Part shown: positions 13,429 to 20,240 of the stretch, one piece after another
How positions within the stretch are numbered: position 1 is the stretch's first letter
Layout of the letters: each line of letters opens with the position of its first letter
From: a virus
DNA length: 55,038 nt
Reading direction: 5' to 3' (one strand)
Virus record (IMG/VR): IMGVR_UViG_3300025131_000047
Coordinates: 1-55,038 of that record
Translations under genes and position numbers: made by a program
The notes under the pieces: generated by a model
What the model was told of the DNA's origin: nothing
Seen by the model: the letters and a program-made list of their open reading frames with translations, nothing else
Database searches by the model: none

Positions 13429-13606
13429 ACTTTAAATCTCTCCTATCCATGTTTGCCGATAACTTATTGTCAGAGCACCACCTAACTGAATAAAAGGACC
13501 CCCACGTCGTTCGAACAATCAGCCCGATGTCTCGGTCGCGGCCAACATAAAAGTGTTTCAAGTTTCTAGCATAAGCAGATAACTGCACCAAGTCACCGAC
13601 TTTCAT
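13400..13606 (-). CDS. K-V-G-D-L-V family protein, 68 aa
   Basis: ATG start at 13606 in the conserved junction. It reads MKVGDLVQLSAYARN, RDIGLIVRTTWGSFYSVRWCSDN, and has no I-S-E-S-R tail. Because this junction uses ATG and not GTG, the overlapping C-terminus of the previous unit reads I-N-E-S-R. Confidence 0.75.
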   Translation of the reverse strand: MKVGDLVQLSAYARNLKHFYVGRDRDIGLIVRTTWGSFYSVRWCSDNKLSANMDRRDLKYAKSKNISG

Positions 13607-13778
13607 TGATCACCTCGCAACCATCCTCAATATACTCCTTCGTAAACGGCACAACTTTGCCGGTGGGGTCAAGTACAAAGAAGTTAACTGAACTCTCTTC
13701 TATAATAATACCTGGCTCGGTGGGATACTCTTTATCCACAATCAGATCACCGACTTTCACTTTGTTGTCTCTCGACAT
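13593..13778 (-). CDS. K-V-G-D-L-V family protein, 61 aa
   Basis: The ATG at 13778 (MSRDNKVKVGDLI) is preferred because GGGG lies eight bases upstream; the internal GTG at 13760 would restore the plain K-V-G-D-L-I start. It reads EPGIIIEESS, FFVLDPTGKVVPF and ends CEVINESR, with the standard 14-nt overlap. Confidence 0.7.
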   Translation of the reverse strand: MSRDNKVKVGDLIVDKEYPTEPGIIIEESSVNFFVLDPTGKVVPFTKEYIEDGCEVINESR

Positions 13779-14008
13779 TTCGCATACCCCTGAAACCACA
13801 ACTGATTCCACACTGGTAGATTCTTGCTAAGGGCACTGTAGCTCCAGAGAGCGTCACCTAATCGTACCCGAAAGTGACCCCAAGGATTACCAAGGAAACC
13901 CCTCCAACCATTCCGACGCCAGCCTGGTCGCCACTCTAGCTTACCACCCAACTGGCGTTTAATGGCGAGGGCACCAAACAGACAGTTTGATCTAACCGGG
14001 ACCTTCAT
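13757..14008 (-). CDS. Trp/Arg-rich hypothetical protein, 83 aa
   Basis: Unlike its neighbours, this protein is rich in Trp, Arg and Gly (LEWRPGWRRNGWRGF at about residues 24-38) and starts MKVPVRSNCLFGALAIK. It may be related to other phage hypothetical proteins, but no family is recognised. It is inserted between K-V-G-D-L-V units and ends inside the junction of the next one. ATG overlaps the previous stop (ATGA). Confidence 0.55.
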   Translation of the reverse strand: MKVPVRSNCLFGALAIKRQLGGKLEWRPGWRRNGWRGFLGNPWGHFRVRLGDALWSYSALSKNLPVWNQLWFQGYAKCRETTK

Positions 14009-14166
14009 TCGCCTAACACCTTCAGAGCACTTGGTCTGACACTAAGCAACCTGTAAACTGGGGATTGAATATCTACTCTGATTCCACCGTGTTCGTTACG
14101 ATACATCTTTGTCACGATATAAATCGCTTGATCAAGTTTCCTTCTTACCAAACTACCGACTTTCAC
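14005..14166 (-). CDS. short K-V-G-x-L-V family protein, 53 aa
   Basis: GTG start at 14166 in a conserved junction, 14-nt overlap with the unit before it (stop TAG here). It begins MKVGSLVRRKLDQAIYIV, so the G-D is changed to G-S, and the remainder is a basic beta-rich segment without the E-S-R tail. Coupled by ATGA to 13757-14008. Probably a degenerate unit. Confidence 0.65.
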   Translation of the reverse strand: MKVGSLVRRKLDQAIYIVTKMYRNEHGGIRVDIQSPVYRLLSVRPSALKVLGE

Positions 14167-14356
14167 TGATTAACTCCACGTATCGTTCGTTCCATCGTAC
14201 TTTGTTGCCGTCAACCAGCACCCAAATATCAGGGTTTAAGGCAGGGCTTTGTTCAGTGTCCGTATATTCTTCGCCGTATCCAACCGAGATAATTATGGCA
14301 ATGGAATCAACACCTATATATTCGGACTTGTATCTTACTAGGTCCCCGACTTTCAT
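14153..14356 (-). CDS. K-V-G-D-L-V family protein, 67 aa
   Basis: ATG start at 14356 overlapping the stop of 14353-14604 by ATGA. It reads MKVGDLVRYKSEYIG, IAIIISVGYGEEY, IWVLVDGNKVRWNERYVELISESR. Standard tail and 14-nt overlap with the next unit. Confidence 0.8.
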   Translation of the reverse strand: MKVGDLVRYKSEYIGVDSIAIIISVGYGEEYTDTEQSPALNPDIWVLVDGNKVRWNERYVELISESR

Positions 14357-14604
14357 GGGATGTCCACCCCGTTCCTGATAACCCTAAATTCGCTTCTTAA
14401 GTTATGGATGTTCGTACCAGAATAGCCATGCAGGCGATTATAATTCGGGGCTATGTCCCCTTGCCATGCAACAAGCACATTGTTTTGGTGCCCCCACTTA
14501 TCCAAGCGAATCTCGTAAACCGTGCCGACGTACCGGCAGACTCCAAGATGGTGTGGCGTGACAACGAGCAAGTCACCAAGTTTTGGCATTCTACTTTGCC
14601 TCAC
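14353..14604 (-). CDS. K-V-G-D-L-V-related protein, 83 aa
   Basis: Starts at GTG 14604; the overlap with the previous unit is again exactly 14 nt although the bases differ (GTGAGGCAAAGTAG). It reads MRQSRMPKLGDLLVVTPHH, GTVYEIRLDKWGH, NVLVAWQGD, and is longer at the C-terminus. Confidence 0.7.
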   Translation of the reverse strand: MRQSRMPKLGDLLVVTPHHLGVCRYVGTVYEIRLDKWGHQNNVLVAWQGDIAPNYNRLHGYSGTNIHNLRSEFRVIRNGVDIP

Positions 14605-14785
14605 TTATAACCTCCAAGTTATGCTCCCAAGCCGGACCAACCATAGTAGGCGATGTCGGCAGGTGTGTATTCCACAACACCTTGAAAAGCCTCCAGCGGC
14701 GGCGGTCGCGTAACAATTCATGAACAATGACACCTGTGTCCCTACCGGTACCAGGAGCTGCCTTTACCAAGTCACCGACTTTCAC
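14591..14785 (-). CDS. K-V-G-D-L-V family protein, 64 aa
   Basis: GTG start at 14785 in the junction. It reads MKVGDLVKAAPGTGRDTGVIV, RLFKVLWNTHLP and ends NLEVISEAK. 14-nt overlaps on both sides. Confidence 0.8.
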   Translation of the reverse strand: MKVGDLVKAAPGTGRDTGVIVHELLRDRRRWRLFKVLWNTHLPTSPTMVGPAWEHNLEVISEAK

Positions 14786-14957
14786 TGATCACCTCAAAAT
14801 CCGTATCGTAACTTAAAACTTCATGGTCGCCGTCTAGGTAAAAGCACATCATGTGCCGTGGGTCATCTTCAGACTCTTGGACGACACTCGTCACGATTCC
14901 AACTGGATGTACACCGTCAAGCACCTTTCTAACTCTTATTAAGTCACCAGGCTTCAT
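14772..14957 (-). CDS. K-V-G-D-L-V family protein, 61 aa
   Basis: ATG start at 14957, overlapping the previous stop by ATGA. It reads MKPGDLIRVRKVLDG, HPVGIVTSVVQES, MMCFYLDGDHEVL and ends FEVISESR. Confidence 0.8.
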   Translation of the reverse strand: MKPGDLIRVRKVLDGVHPVGIVTSVVQESEDDPRHMMCFYLDGDHEVLSYDTDFEVISESR

Positions 14958-15199
14958 TTTCTCACCCTTCTATTCTTTTTTGATCCGTAGAAGATTTCGA
15001 GAAATCCTTGATCAATATTGGCGTATAACAACTTTGAACGCACACTGTACTCGCCAACGATATATGTCTCGTTATCTACAATGGAAGGAGAACGAAGAGA
15101 GTAATACCACTTCTTGCCTTTTTTCTTTATCAGTATTCCGTATGCGCTTGTCTCTTTTCGGTACAACGCATCCCCGGCCCTTAAATAATAATTCAACAA
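14954..15199 (-). CDS. K-V-G-D-L-V-related protein, first unit of array B1, 81 aa
   Basis: Reads MLNYYLRAGDALYRKETS, YGILIKKKGKKWYYSLR, and a basic C-terminus. The A-G-D-A-L-Y start is a diverged form of the motif. First gene after the promoter at 15228-15256. Confidence 0.6.
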   Translation of the reverse strand: MLNYYLRAGDALYRKETSAYGILIKKKGKKWYYSLRSPSIVDNETYIVGEYSVRSKLLYANIDQGFLEIFYGSKKNRRVRK

Positions 15200-15227
15200 A
15201 AAACCTCAAATCTTCATAACTTTTTTT

Positions 15228-15256
15228 ATCGTATCAGATTATTTTTCGAAAGTCAA
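15228..15256 (-). promoter_or_regulatory. sigma70-type promoter whose -35 contains an upstream stop codon
   Basis: TTGACT, 17 bp, TACGAT. TGA at 15253-15255 ends gene 15253-15435. Drives array B1 (15199 to 13204). Confidence 0.75.
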
Positions 15257-15435
15257 GTATTAATTTTACTGATTATTTTTAATTGATGAAGTCCCCACTC
15301 GTTCCGATCTCCCGAGAACCAGTGTACTATCGCTGTCTCCGCTCCCCAATGAAGGCGTTCAACCACAATGCCCAGAGATTTCCTGTATTTCTTCCAGCCT
15401 TTGTCTTTTGGCATCACCAAGTCACCGACTTTCAC
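15253..15435 (-). CDS. K-V-G-D-L-V family protein, last unit of array B2, 60 aa
   Basis: GTG start at 15435 in a perfect junction (GGAGG, 6 nt, GTG). It reads MKVGDLVMPKDKGWKKY, SLGIVVERLHWG, TAIVHWFSGDRNEWGLHQLKIISK. Its stop is in the next promoter's -35 box. Confidence 0.8.
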   Translation of the reverse strand: MKVGDLVMPKDKGWKKYRKSLGIVVERLHWGAETAIVHWFSGDRNEWGLHQLKIISKINT

Positions 15436-15589
15436 TGATAACCTCCAATAATTCCTTAGACCAATGTATATCTTGACCACGGTTATCTAACAGGATCCAC
15501 CAATCGTCTCCGTGGTGCCGCAGAAGTATACCGCAACCCATAACATTGCCCGAAGTCGAGTGGATACGAACCAAGTCACCGACTTTCAT
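15422..15589 (-). CDS. K-V-G-D-L-V family protein, 55 aa
   Basis: ATG start at 15589 with GGAGG six bases upstream. It reads MKVGDLVRIHSTSGNVMG, CGILLRHHGDDWWILLD, IHWSKELLEVISESR, the shortest fully typical unit. Its 3' junction gives the standard 14-nt overlap. Confidence 0.8.
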   Translation of the reverse strand: MKVGDLVRIHSTSGNVMGCGILLRHHGDDWWILLDNRGQDIHWSKELLEVISESR

Positions 15590-15678
15590 TTGCGACCTCC
15601 ATAGAATGCCTCACCCAACGCCAAACAAACAACAAGACTAATGACTAGTGCCATAAAGATCTTGAAGAGAACATACAT
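15586..15678 (-). CDS. membrane micropeptide, 30 aa
   Basis: ATG at 15678, three bases after the stop of the lipoprotein gene. It encodes MYVLFKIFMALVISLVVCLA and a short tail: one membrane helix. Its last codons (GGA GGT CGC AAA TGA) supply the GGAGG ribosome site and overlapping ATGA for the next unit, the same economy as in the array. Confidence 0.6.
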   Translation of the reverse strand: MYVLFKIFMALVISLVVCLALGEAFYGGRK

Positions 15679-15680
15679 CG

Positions 15681-16019
15681 TCACTCTTCTAGTAGGTGTG
15701 TGTGGTGGCGCAACATATGTACAAACTTGTTGAATCTCTCGGAGTCTTCCACGCCGATACGCTTGTGAAGTATGGAGGCCATTCTGTCATCGTAGCCAAA
15801 CTTTGTTGCGACAAACCATAGCCATGCTGCCTCTTTATCATCCCTCTTATCGACGGCCTGCACTATTAGCTCATAGTATAAGTCTTCTCTTTCCGCTTCA
15901 AGAGTTATAATCTCCTTCTTGGCTTGTTCATCGGCATTGTCTAAAGCAGTTGTAAATTGGTGGTGCATATTGCCGCCGCAACCAACAGCCAACAATGCAC
16001 AGATCGTTAATGTTTTCAT
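15681..16019 (-). CDS. lipoprotein, 112 aa
   Basis: Starts at MKTLTICALLAVGC, with AGGAAG upstream of the ATG; lipobox LAVGC. The mature protein is helical and acidic (EQAKKEIITLEAEREDLYYEL), with predicted coiled-coil character, then WLWFVATKFGYDDRMASILHKR. Expected in the periplasm or outer membrane of a Gram-negative host. Function unknown. Confidence 0.65.
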   Translation of the reverse strand: MKTLTICALLAVGCGGNMHHQFTTALDNADEQAKKEIITLEAEREDLYYELIVQAVDKRDDKEAAWLWFVATKFGYDDRMASILHKRIGVEDSERFNKFVHMLRHHTHLLEE

Positions 16020-16030
16020 AATTTTCTTCC

Positions 16031-16672
16031 TCACTTTTTAATCTTGCGCGCCTTTTTAAGATCGCTCTCGGATACATAGTACGGTCGATTAGAACCGAAC
16101 GGAAGAATCTTATAAACTTTTGCACCAAGTGCTGCGCGTCGGACAGGCAAGGCGTTTGTCTCAATCACGATAGCGAAAGCATCATTAAGTCTCGTGTATC
16201 CACCATTCTCTTCCCTGTAGTGCTTGTTTGCAGAGCACACCTTCCTCACCTGGACAACACTGTTGACCGGGAACTTTTCCTCTTTAAAATGCGCTTCTCT
16301 GATCTTGGAAGCATACTTGTTCTCACACAACTTTGCATATTCACTCGCAGTGGGCACATAGCTTTGGTCAAGTATTTTACTAGTAAGGCTTGAGAAATAA
16401 AATCCCTCATTACGATAGTATAGCGAGACAACCCTAGCTATCTCTTGACGTTCAGAATCCCACTCGTCAAGCCAGCGGTCCATTTCTTTATGAACCTCTT
16501 TTGTGTTTTTCTCTTCTATTCTCTCAAGGTATTTTATCTGAGGATGTGTCAGATCACGTTTTTTAGCCTGCTCTTTGATGCTACCCAAGAAATTTATTTC
16601 CCAATTATTGGCGTTTAATCTAGGCGAATCCAGAAGATTATTAATTCTTTCAAGCATTTTAAATGTTTCCAA
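16031..16672 (-). CDS. hypothetical protein, 213 aa
   Basis: Residues 1-90 are helical and charged (ILERIEEKN-like heptads); the C-terminal third begins FPVNSVVQVRKV and ends YYVSESDLKKARKIKK, which could be another SH3-like domain. Not recognised. First gene of the operon that leads into the 15.6-kb array. Confidence 0.6.
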   Translation of the reverse strand: METFKMLERINNLLDSPRLNANNWEINFLGSIKEQAKKRDLTHPQIKYLERIEEKNTKEVHKEMDRWLDEWDSERQEIARVVSLYYRNEGFYFSSLTSKILDQSYVPTASEYAKLCENKYASKIREAHFKEEKFPVNSVVQVRKVCSANKHYREENGGYTRLNDAFAIVIETNALPVRRAALGAKVYKILPFGSNRPYYVSESDLKKARKIKK

Positions 16673-16688
16673 TTTGTTGATTTTTTAA

Positions 16689-16717
16689 ATAATACAACAT
16701 TATTTTTTAAAAGTCAA
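16689..16717 (-). promoter_or_regulatory. sigma70-type promoter
   Basis: TTGACT, 17 bp with an A6 tract, TATTAT; upstream of 16031-16672. Confidence 0.8.
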
Positions 16718-16725
16718 GAGTTTTT

Positions 16726-16935
16726 TTATTTTTTTTCTTCAGGACAAACGGTTTTCTCAATACAATATTCTGAAAAATTATGGTAACACGTTAAGTTACA
16801 TTTGTCCATTGGGTCACAGAAGCTCTCTTCATCAATGCTGCATTCAACTACCTTCCTGCAAGCGTCCGGTGCCAAGTGTTCTGGAGGACACCCCTGTAAT
16901 ACAAAGAAAGAAAACAAAATTATTATATACCTCAT
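16726..16935 (-). CDS. Cys-rich lipoprotein, 69 aa
   Basis: Signal peptide MRYIIILFSFFVLQGC with the lipobox cysteine at 16, then eight or so further cysteines (CRKVVECS, CDPMDKCNLTCYH) that suggest disulfides in an exported domain. Similar in style to 3925-4203 and 19421-19663 but not obviously homologous. Confidence 0.6.
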   Translation of the reverse strand: MRYIIILFSFFVLQGCPPEHLAPDACRKVVECSIDEESFCDPMDKCNLTCYHNFSEYCIEKTVCPEEKK

Positions 16936-16941
16936 TCTACC

Positions 16942-17394
16942 TCAATCTATATCGTAGTCGTCATCGTACTCAAAATCAAAAAAGGGATAATTGGAATTGT
17001 CTTTTCCTCTTTTGGTACCGTTGACAGGCTTCTTTTTACTTCCTCCCTTGGCGGAGGATTTCTTTGAGTTTTTCAAAAGCCTTGTTTTTAAATTATGAAT
17101 CCTGTCGTGGATCTCTATCGCGCTTATTGATTCCACCACAGGTCCAGTAGGGTCTGCTGAAAGGAAAACCCTCAGTTTAGACCCGTCCGATAAAGCCAAA
17201 ACAGGATCAGCATATTTAATCTTCTCATGTTCTATAAATTGTTTCGCAGTATAGGGGTGCATGTAAGAAACACTGCCTCCCGAGAGCAGCCTCCTTTTTA
17301 TTTTGGGCAAAGGAAACTTTCCGCCTTTGTCAGCATCAATACGGATGCGTTCGTCAGCATACAAAAATGAAATTGACACAATCTTTCTGCTCAT
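16942..17394 (-). CDS. hypothetical protein, 150 aa
   Basis: N-terminal soluble domain, then a Lys/Ser-rich linker (about 108-130) and an acidic aromatic tail (FFDFEYDDDYDID). The charged tail resembles those of SSB-type or chaperone-type proteins, but no family is recognised. Start overlaps the stop of 17391-17597 by 4 nt. Confidence 0.6.
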   Translation of the reverse strand: MSRKIVSISFLYADERIRIDADKGGKFPLPKIKRRLLSGGSVSYMHPYTAKQFIEHEKIKYADPVLALSDGSKLRVFLSADPTGPVVESISAIEIHDRIHNLKTRLLKNSKKSSAKGGSKKKPVNGTKRGKDNSNYPFFDFEYDDDYDID

Positions 17395-17597
17395 TTTGCA
17401 ACTTCCGTTATTCCAGATAGCAGTTTTACAATTGTTGAGCGTTGGTTTCTAGGAAGGATCTCACATAAGTAATCCAGTTGACCCTCGCCAAAACCCATCC
17501 CGTCGCCATGGTGTATTTTCACCAATAGTCCGATGTGCTCTCTGGGCTGGCCAGAAAAGTATCTAACTAGCATACCAGGTTTTATTTCTTTATCCAT
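17391..17597 (-). CDS. K-V-G-D-L-V-related protein, 68 aa
   Basis: Reads MDKEIKPGMLVRYFSGQP, HIGLLVKIHHGDG, YLCEILPRNQRSTIV. It keeps P-G-x-L-V-R and G-L-L-V. The overlap with the preceding gene is 16 nt, close to the array's 14 nt. Confidence 0.6.
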   Translation of the reverse strand: MDKEIKPGMLVRYFSGQPREHIGLLVKIHHGDGMGFGEGQLDYLCEILPRNQRSTIVKLLSGITEVAK

Positions 17598-17770
17598 GCT
17601 TCATCTTCCTTCGTGGGATCTAAACAAATTTCTGAACAGTGCAGCCAAATTCTAGGGTGCCTAACAAACAATACTAGAACCATAAACTCTTTCTGGGCAA
17701 GAGCCTGCCCGTAACATTGGAACCTCTTGCTCCAAACCATACAATTTGTTCTAACCTCTTCTTTCTTCAT
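17582..17770 (-). CDS. hypothetical protein, possibly SH3-like, 62 aa
   Basis: Reads MKKEEVRTNCMVWSKRFQCYG, then MVLVLFVRHPRIWLHCSEI. The order of strands recalls the K-V-G-D-L-V family without its motif. Four cysteines. Not otherwise recognised. Confidence 0.5.
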   Translation of the reverse strand: MKKEEVRTNCMVWSKRFQCYGQALAQKEFMVLVLFVRHPRIWLHCSEICLDPTKEDEAWIKK

Positions 17771-17780
17771 TTTAATTAGA

Positions 17781-18026
17781 TTAATAAGTTATTTTCAAGG
17801 TAGTAATTCTGGAAACTAATTCTTCATGAACAGGGGGGACCTTATCTGGATCGACTCTCTCAACCCACTCGTCTTTAAACTCTCCCCACTCTTCAATTTC
17901 TAGAAAATATACCAAATGTTTATTGGTCACTTGATCTGTCTTTAAATAGACGCCGACCTCGCCTTTGGCGTTTGTTCCAAACAAATCGTAGTCAATCAAA
18001 ACTCTGAGAGATTCTCCTCTGGTCAT
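17781..18026 (-). CDS. hypothetical protein, 81 aa
   Basis: Beta-rich: SLRVLIDYDLFG, GEVGVYLKTDQVT, LVYFLEIEEWGEFKDEWVERV. It may be another small barrel protein. No motif decides it. Confidence 0.55.
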   Translation of the reverse strand: MTRGESLRVLIDYDLFGTNAKGEVGVYLKTDQVTNKHLVYFLEIEEWGEFKDEWVERVDPDKVPPVHEELVSRITTLKITY

Positions 18027-18087
18027 AACTCACCATGCTTCCGGGTGGTGGTACCCTTCTGTAGGATCCTCCACAAAGGCGTTCCTT

Positions 18088-18363
18088 TTACTTCTTTTTT
18101 TCAAATATCTGTGAGTAATTCTCACTAATCTTCTTTGCCAAGTCCTGGCAAACCTGGAGTCTTTCTTCTTCCACATCCATGCAATACGATTCATTTTTTT
18201 CTAAGATACTCCTGATTGATACGAACAGTCTTTCAAAGTTGCTAGTTGTCTGTTCCATTGTTTTAGAATCTAAGTTGTCAATAGTAAATCCACGTGAAAG
18301 AGAATGGCTCGTGATGACTTGCCACTCTACTCCGTTACCTATTCTCTTCTCAAAATCAGCCAT
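18088..18363 (-). CDS. hypothetical helical protein, 91 aa
   Basis: Soluble; residues 30-91 predict helices with coiled-coil character, ending in KISENYSQIFEKKK. Overlaps the previous gene by 8 nt. Not recognised. Confidence 0.55.
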   Translation of the reverse strand: MADFEKRIGNGVEWQVITSHSLSRGFTIDNLDSKTMEQTTSNFERLFVSIRSILEKNESYCMDVEEERLQVCQDLAKKISENYSQIFEKKK

Positions 18364-18550
18364 TTTGCATCTCCATTTCGCTGGCTATTTGTATGATTGC
18401 TTCTGCTAAGTCAAATGCGGAGTTGACCTCTAGGTCAACACGCTTACCCCCAACAGTTAAACTAATTGTTTCTGAACTACCTACAATCTCCACTAGTAAA
18501 GCATCCCCTTCGGCTGTGTGAATATAAAATTCTCTATTTAAAAAACTCAT
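18356..18550 (-). CDS. hypothetical protein, 64 aa
   Basis: Beta-hairpin rich start (REFYIHTAEGDALLVEIVG) and a helical end (AFDLAEAIIQIASEM). The acidic, compact make-up resembles a small phage inhibitor-type protein, but nothing identifies it. Confidence 0.5.
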   Translation of the reverse strand: MSFLNREFYIHTAEGDALLVEIVGSSETISLTVGGKRVDLEVNSAFDLAEAIIQIASEMEMQNG

Positions 18551-18562
18551 TTCTTTATATTT

Positions 18563-18793
18563 CTATAATACAGTTTCTTTTTCGTTTTTGCAAGAGTTTT
18601 CTTGTATTTCTGAAATTCTTATTAATTTCCAATATTTAAATGAAATAATTTTACCCTCATTCCATCCATTTTTTATTTTTACGTTAAAACAATCATTTCC
18701 TAAAACACCGACTATCTCTCCAGATATGTTTGTGGGGCTTCCGAAAGGATAATCTCGTATGAAAACTCTGTCATTTTTTTTGTAACCATCCAT
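18563..18793 (-). CDS. possible SH3/KOW-like protein, 76 aa
   Basis: Reads MDGYKKNDRVFIRDYPFG, SGEIVGVLGNDCFNVKIKNG, IISFKYWKLIRISE. The order K-x-x-D-x-V, G-x-I-V, F-x-V-x-x-x-x-G, L-x-x-I-S-E matches the array family although the motif is diverged. Confidence 0.55.
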   Translation of the reverse strand: MDGYKKNDRVFIRDYPFGSPTNISGEIVGVLGNDCFNVKIKNGWNEGKIISFKYWKLIRISEIQENSCKNEKETVL

Positions 18794-18818
18794 GCGTGGC
18801 CATATTTTACCACGTTGG

Positions 18819-19379
18819 CTAGATTCTTTTCAGTATTTTTTTTCTGTCTCGCTTTTTTAGAGATTCACCAAGGGATTTCATCCTATATTCTACTTCAATA
18901 ACAATCAAGTTTTCATCCCCAAAAAGAAAACTTTTTATTTGAAATTCTCGTGTTTCCCAGGTATTCTCGTAGTACTTCAAACCCGTCCTAATGGAAGTGC
19001 ATTCGCGACTATAGAATAAGTCTTCAACGAGCGGATCTCGCATGATAAGGCTGTGTCTTATGCGGCCATATTTCTGAGACAGTAGTTTGTTTATCTCTTT
19101 ATATTTTAATATGCAATTCGCTTCGTTCAACCCGGAAGGACCAAGAGACAGAGTTGCTACAGCAATTTTTCTTTCTACAAATTCTAATATTATTTCTGAC
19201 GAGGTACTTAGAAGGTCTTCTCCTTCATATACTATTCTACCCCAGGATACATCACCGTAGACATAATTATAGCTTCCTATCTCCGGAACGGCATCATAAG
19301 CGTATTTCTGCTCCCAAGACAAACCTAGTGGGTTCGACATAATCAGCGCAGATATTGTTGTTAATAACAAACTCACCAT
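18819..19379 (-). CDS. exported hypothetical protein, 186 aa
   Basis: N-terminus MVSLLLTTISALIMSNPLGLS is a signal peptide or anchor. The mature part is mixed alpha/beta with a pair of cysteines around residue 90-120 and a lysine/arginine-rich end. Not recognised. Own promoter at 19389-19417. Confidence 0.55.
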   Translation of the reverse strand: MVSLLLTTISALIMSNPLGLSWEQKYAYDAVPEIGSYNYVYGDVSWGRIVYEGEDLLSTSSEIILEFVERKIAVATLSLGPSGLNEANCILKYKEINKLLSQKYGRIRHSLIMRDPLVEDLFYSRECTSIRTGLKYYENTWETREFQIKSFLFGDENLIVIEVEYRMKSLGESLKKRDRKKILKRI

Positions 19380-19388
19380 AGTAATTAT

Positions 19389-19417
19389 ATGATAGCATAT
19401 TCTTTTTTAGATTTCAA
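19389..19417 (-). promoter_or_regulatory. sigma70-type promoter
   Basis: TTGAAA, 17 bp, TATCAT; upstream of 18819-19379. Very close to the start, implying a short leader. Confidence 0.65.
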
Positions 19418-19420
19418 GAA

Positions 19421-19663
19421 TTATTTTTTATTACAGATCATCGACATATAACAATATTTTGTATTGTCGCCCTTCACCATACATCCACTAGTACACGGCT
19501 CTCCATGTTGAGATGATTCGGGATTCCAACAAATCCAACCTTCCACACACACATTCTTTTCCGAGTCTGTACTTTCTACACTGGAATCTAGTCCTATCGG
19601 GGTGCCAACGGACATTTCCGTTTCGCACCCAATCAAAAGAAAAAAAACGGCTATCCACTTCAT
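19421..19663 (-). CDS. small Cys-rich lipoprotein (o-spanin candidate), 80 aa
   Basis: Signal peptide MKWIAVFFLLIGC with lipobox LIGC at residue 13. The short mature part has about seven cysteines. It follows the membrane-anchored coiled-coil gene 19660-19917 with a 4-nt overlap, the order seen for inner- and outer-membrane spanins. Against that, o-spanins are usually Pro-rich and not Cys-rich. The lipoprotein call is firm, the spanin role is not. Confidence 0.55.
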   Translation of the reverse strand: MKWIAVFFLLIGCETEMSVGTPIGLDSSVESTDSEKNVCVEGWICWNPESSQHGEPCTSGCMVKGDNTKYCYMSMICNKK

Positions 19664-19917
19664 TTTTTGATTCGTAACTTTCTTTGCTTCCTTACTCTCT
19701 CTCTTATTTCTGCCATATCTTTCTGAAGATTTCGCAGTTCAATATTGAGTAAACGAAGCTCCTTCACGACGCGAGACTGTTTTTTAGATTGTCTCACCGT
19801 TGCGTTCGTGCTGATCGCATTTGATTCTGTTGTTTTTTGCATTACAATAAGTGCTGTTGCCCCAAGAGCCAACAGAAGAACAATAGCAATTATATTGACT
19901 ATCTTTTCTAATTTCAT
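19660..19917 (-). CDS. membrane-anchored coiled-coil protein (i-spanin candidate), 85 aa
   Basis: One transmembrane helix (IVNIIAIVLLLALGATALIV, about residues 6-25), then a polar linker and a basic coiled coil (VVKELRLLNIELRNLQKDM). N-in topology with an external coiled coil is the Rz-type i-spanin plan. The lipoprotein 19421-19663 follows directly. ATG overlaps the previous stop by 4 nt. Confidence 0.55.
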   Translation of the reverse strand: MKLEKIVNIIAIVLLLALGATALIVMQKTTESNAISTNATVRQSKKQSRVVKELRLLNIELRNLQKDMAEIRERVRKQRKLRIKK

Positions 19918-20240
19918 TGATTTGTATCTCCTATTTCATGTACTTCTTCAAGAATAATACCATATTCGAACGCACCTTTCAACTCTTTTTTATGGTGTGC
20001 AACCAATTCAACATCCGACATCGACATCCCCCATTGAATCAATATTTTTTGGAAGACTTCATACATGTCTGCTGCCTCTTCCAAGCACGGAGTCTCCTGA
20101 AATTCTTCCGTCTCTTCTTGCATCTTTTTTATAAGATACTTCTCATATTCTTCATCCTCGACGATTCGAGCAGTGTAATGCTTCCCTGCTTGCTCCAAAA
20201 TGTCAGGAATCTTATCTCTAACCAACTTATCGTACTTCAT
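19914..20240 (-). CDS. MazG-like nucleoside triphosphate pyrophosphohydrolase, 108 aa
   Basis: Opens with Y-D-K-L-V-R-D-K-I-P-D-I-L, typical of the PRA-PH/MazG-like family. The metal-binding helices are visible as EETEEF (about 41-46) and C-L-E-E-A-A-D-M-Y-E. It would hydrolyse NTPs or dNTPs to monophosphates and pyrophosphate in the cytoplasm, possibly shaping nucleotide pools. Overlaps both neighbours by 4 nt. Confidence 0.8.
   Translation of the reverse strand: MKYDKLVRDKIPDILEQAGKHYTARIVEDEEYEKYLIKKMQEETEEFQETPCLEEAADMYEVFQKILIQWGMSMSDVELVAHHKKELKGAFEYGIILEEVHEIGDTNQ

Noticed and set aside
6500-15600. Regularly spaced 30-bp repeats that look CRISPR-like
   Set aside because: The spacing (about 150-200 bp) is too long and varied, the repeats are protein-coding junctions in open frames, and no cas genes are near.
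18022-18105. 24-codon frame from a TTG between 18088 and 17781 genes
   Set aside because: No ribosome site at the TTG and the frame overlaps both neighbours; not distinguishable from chance.
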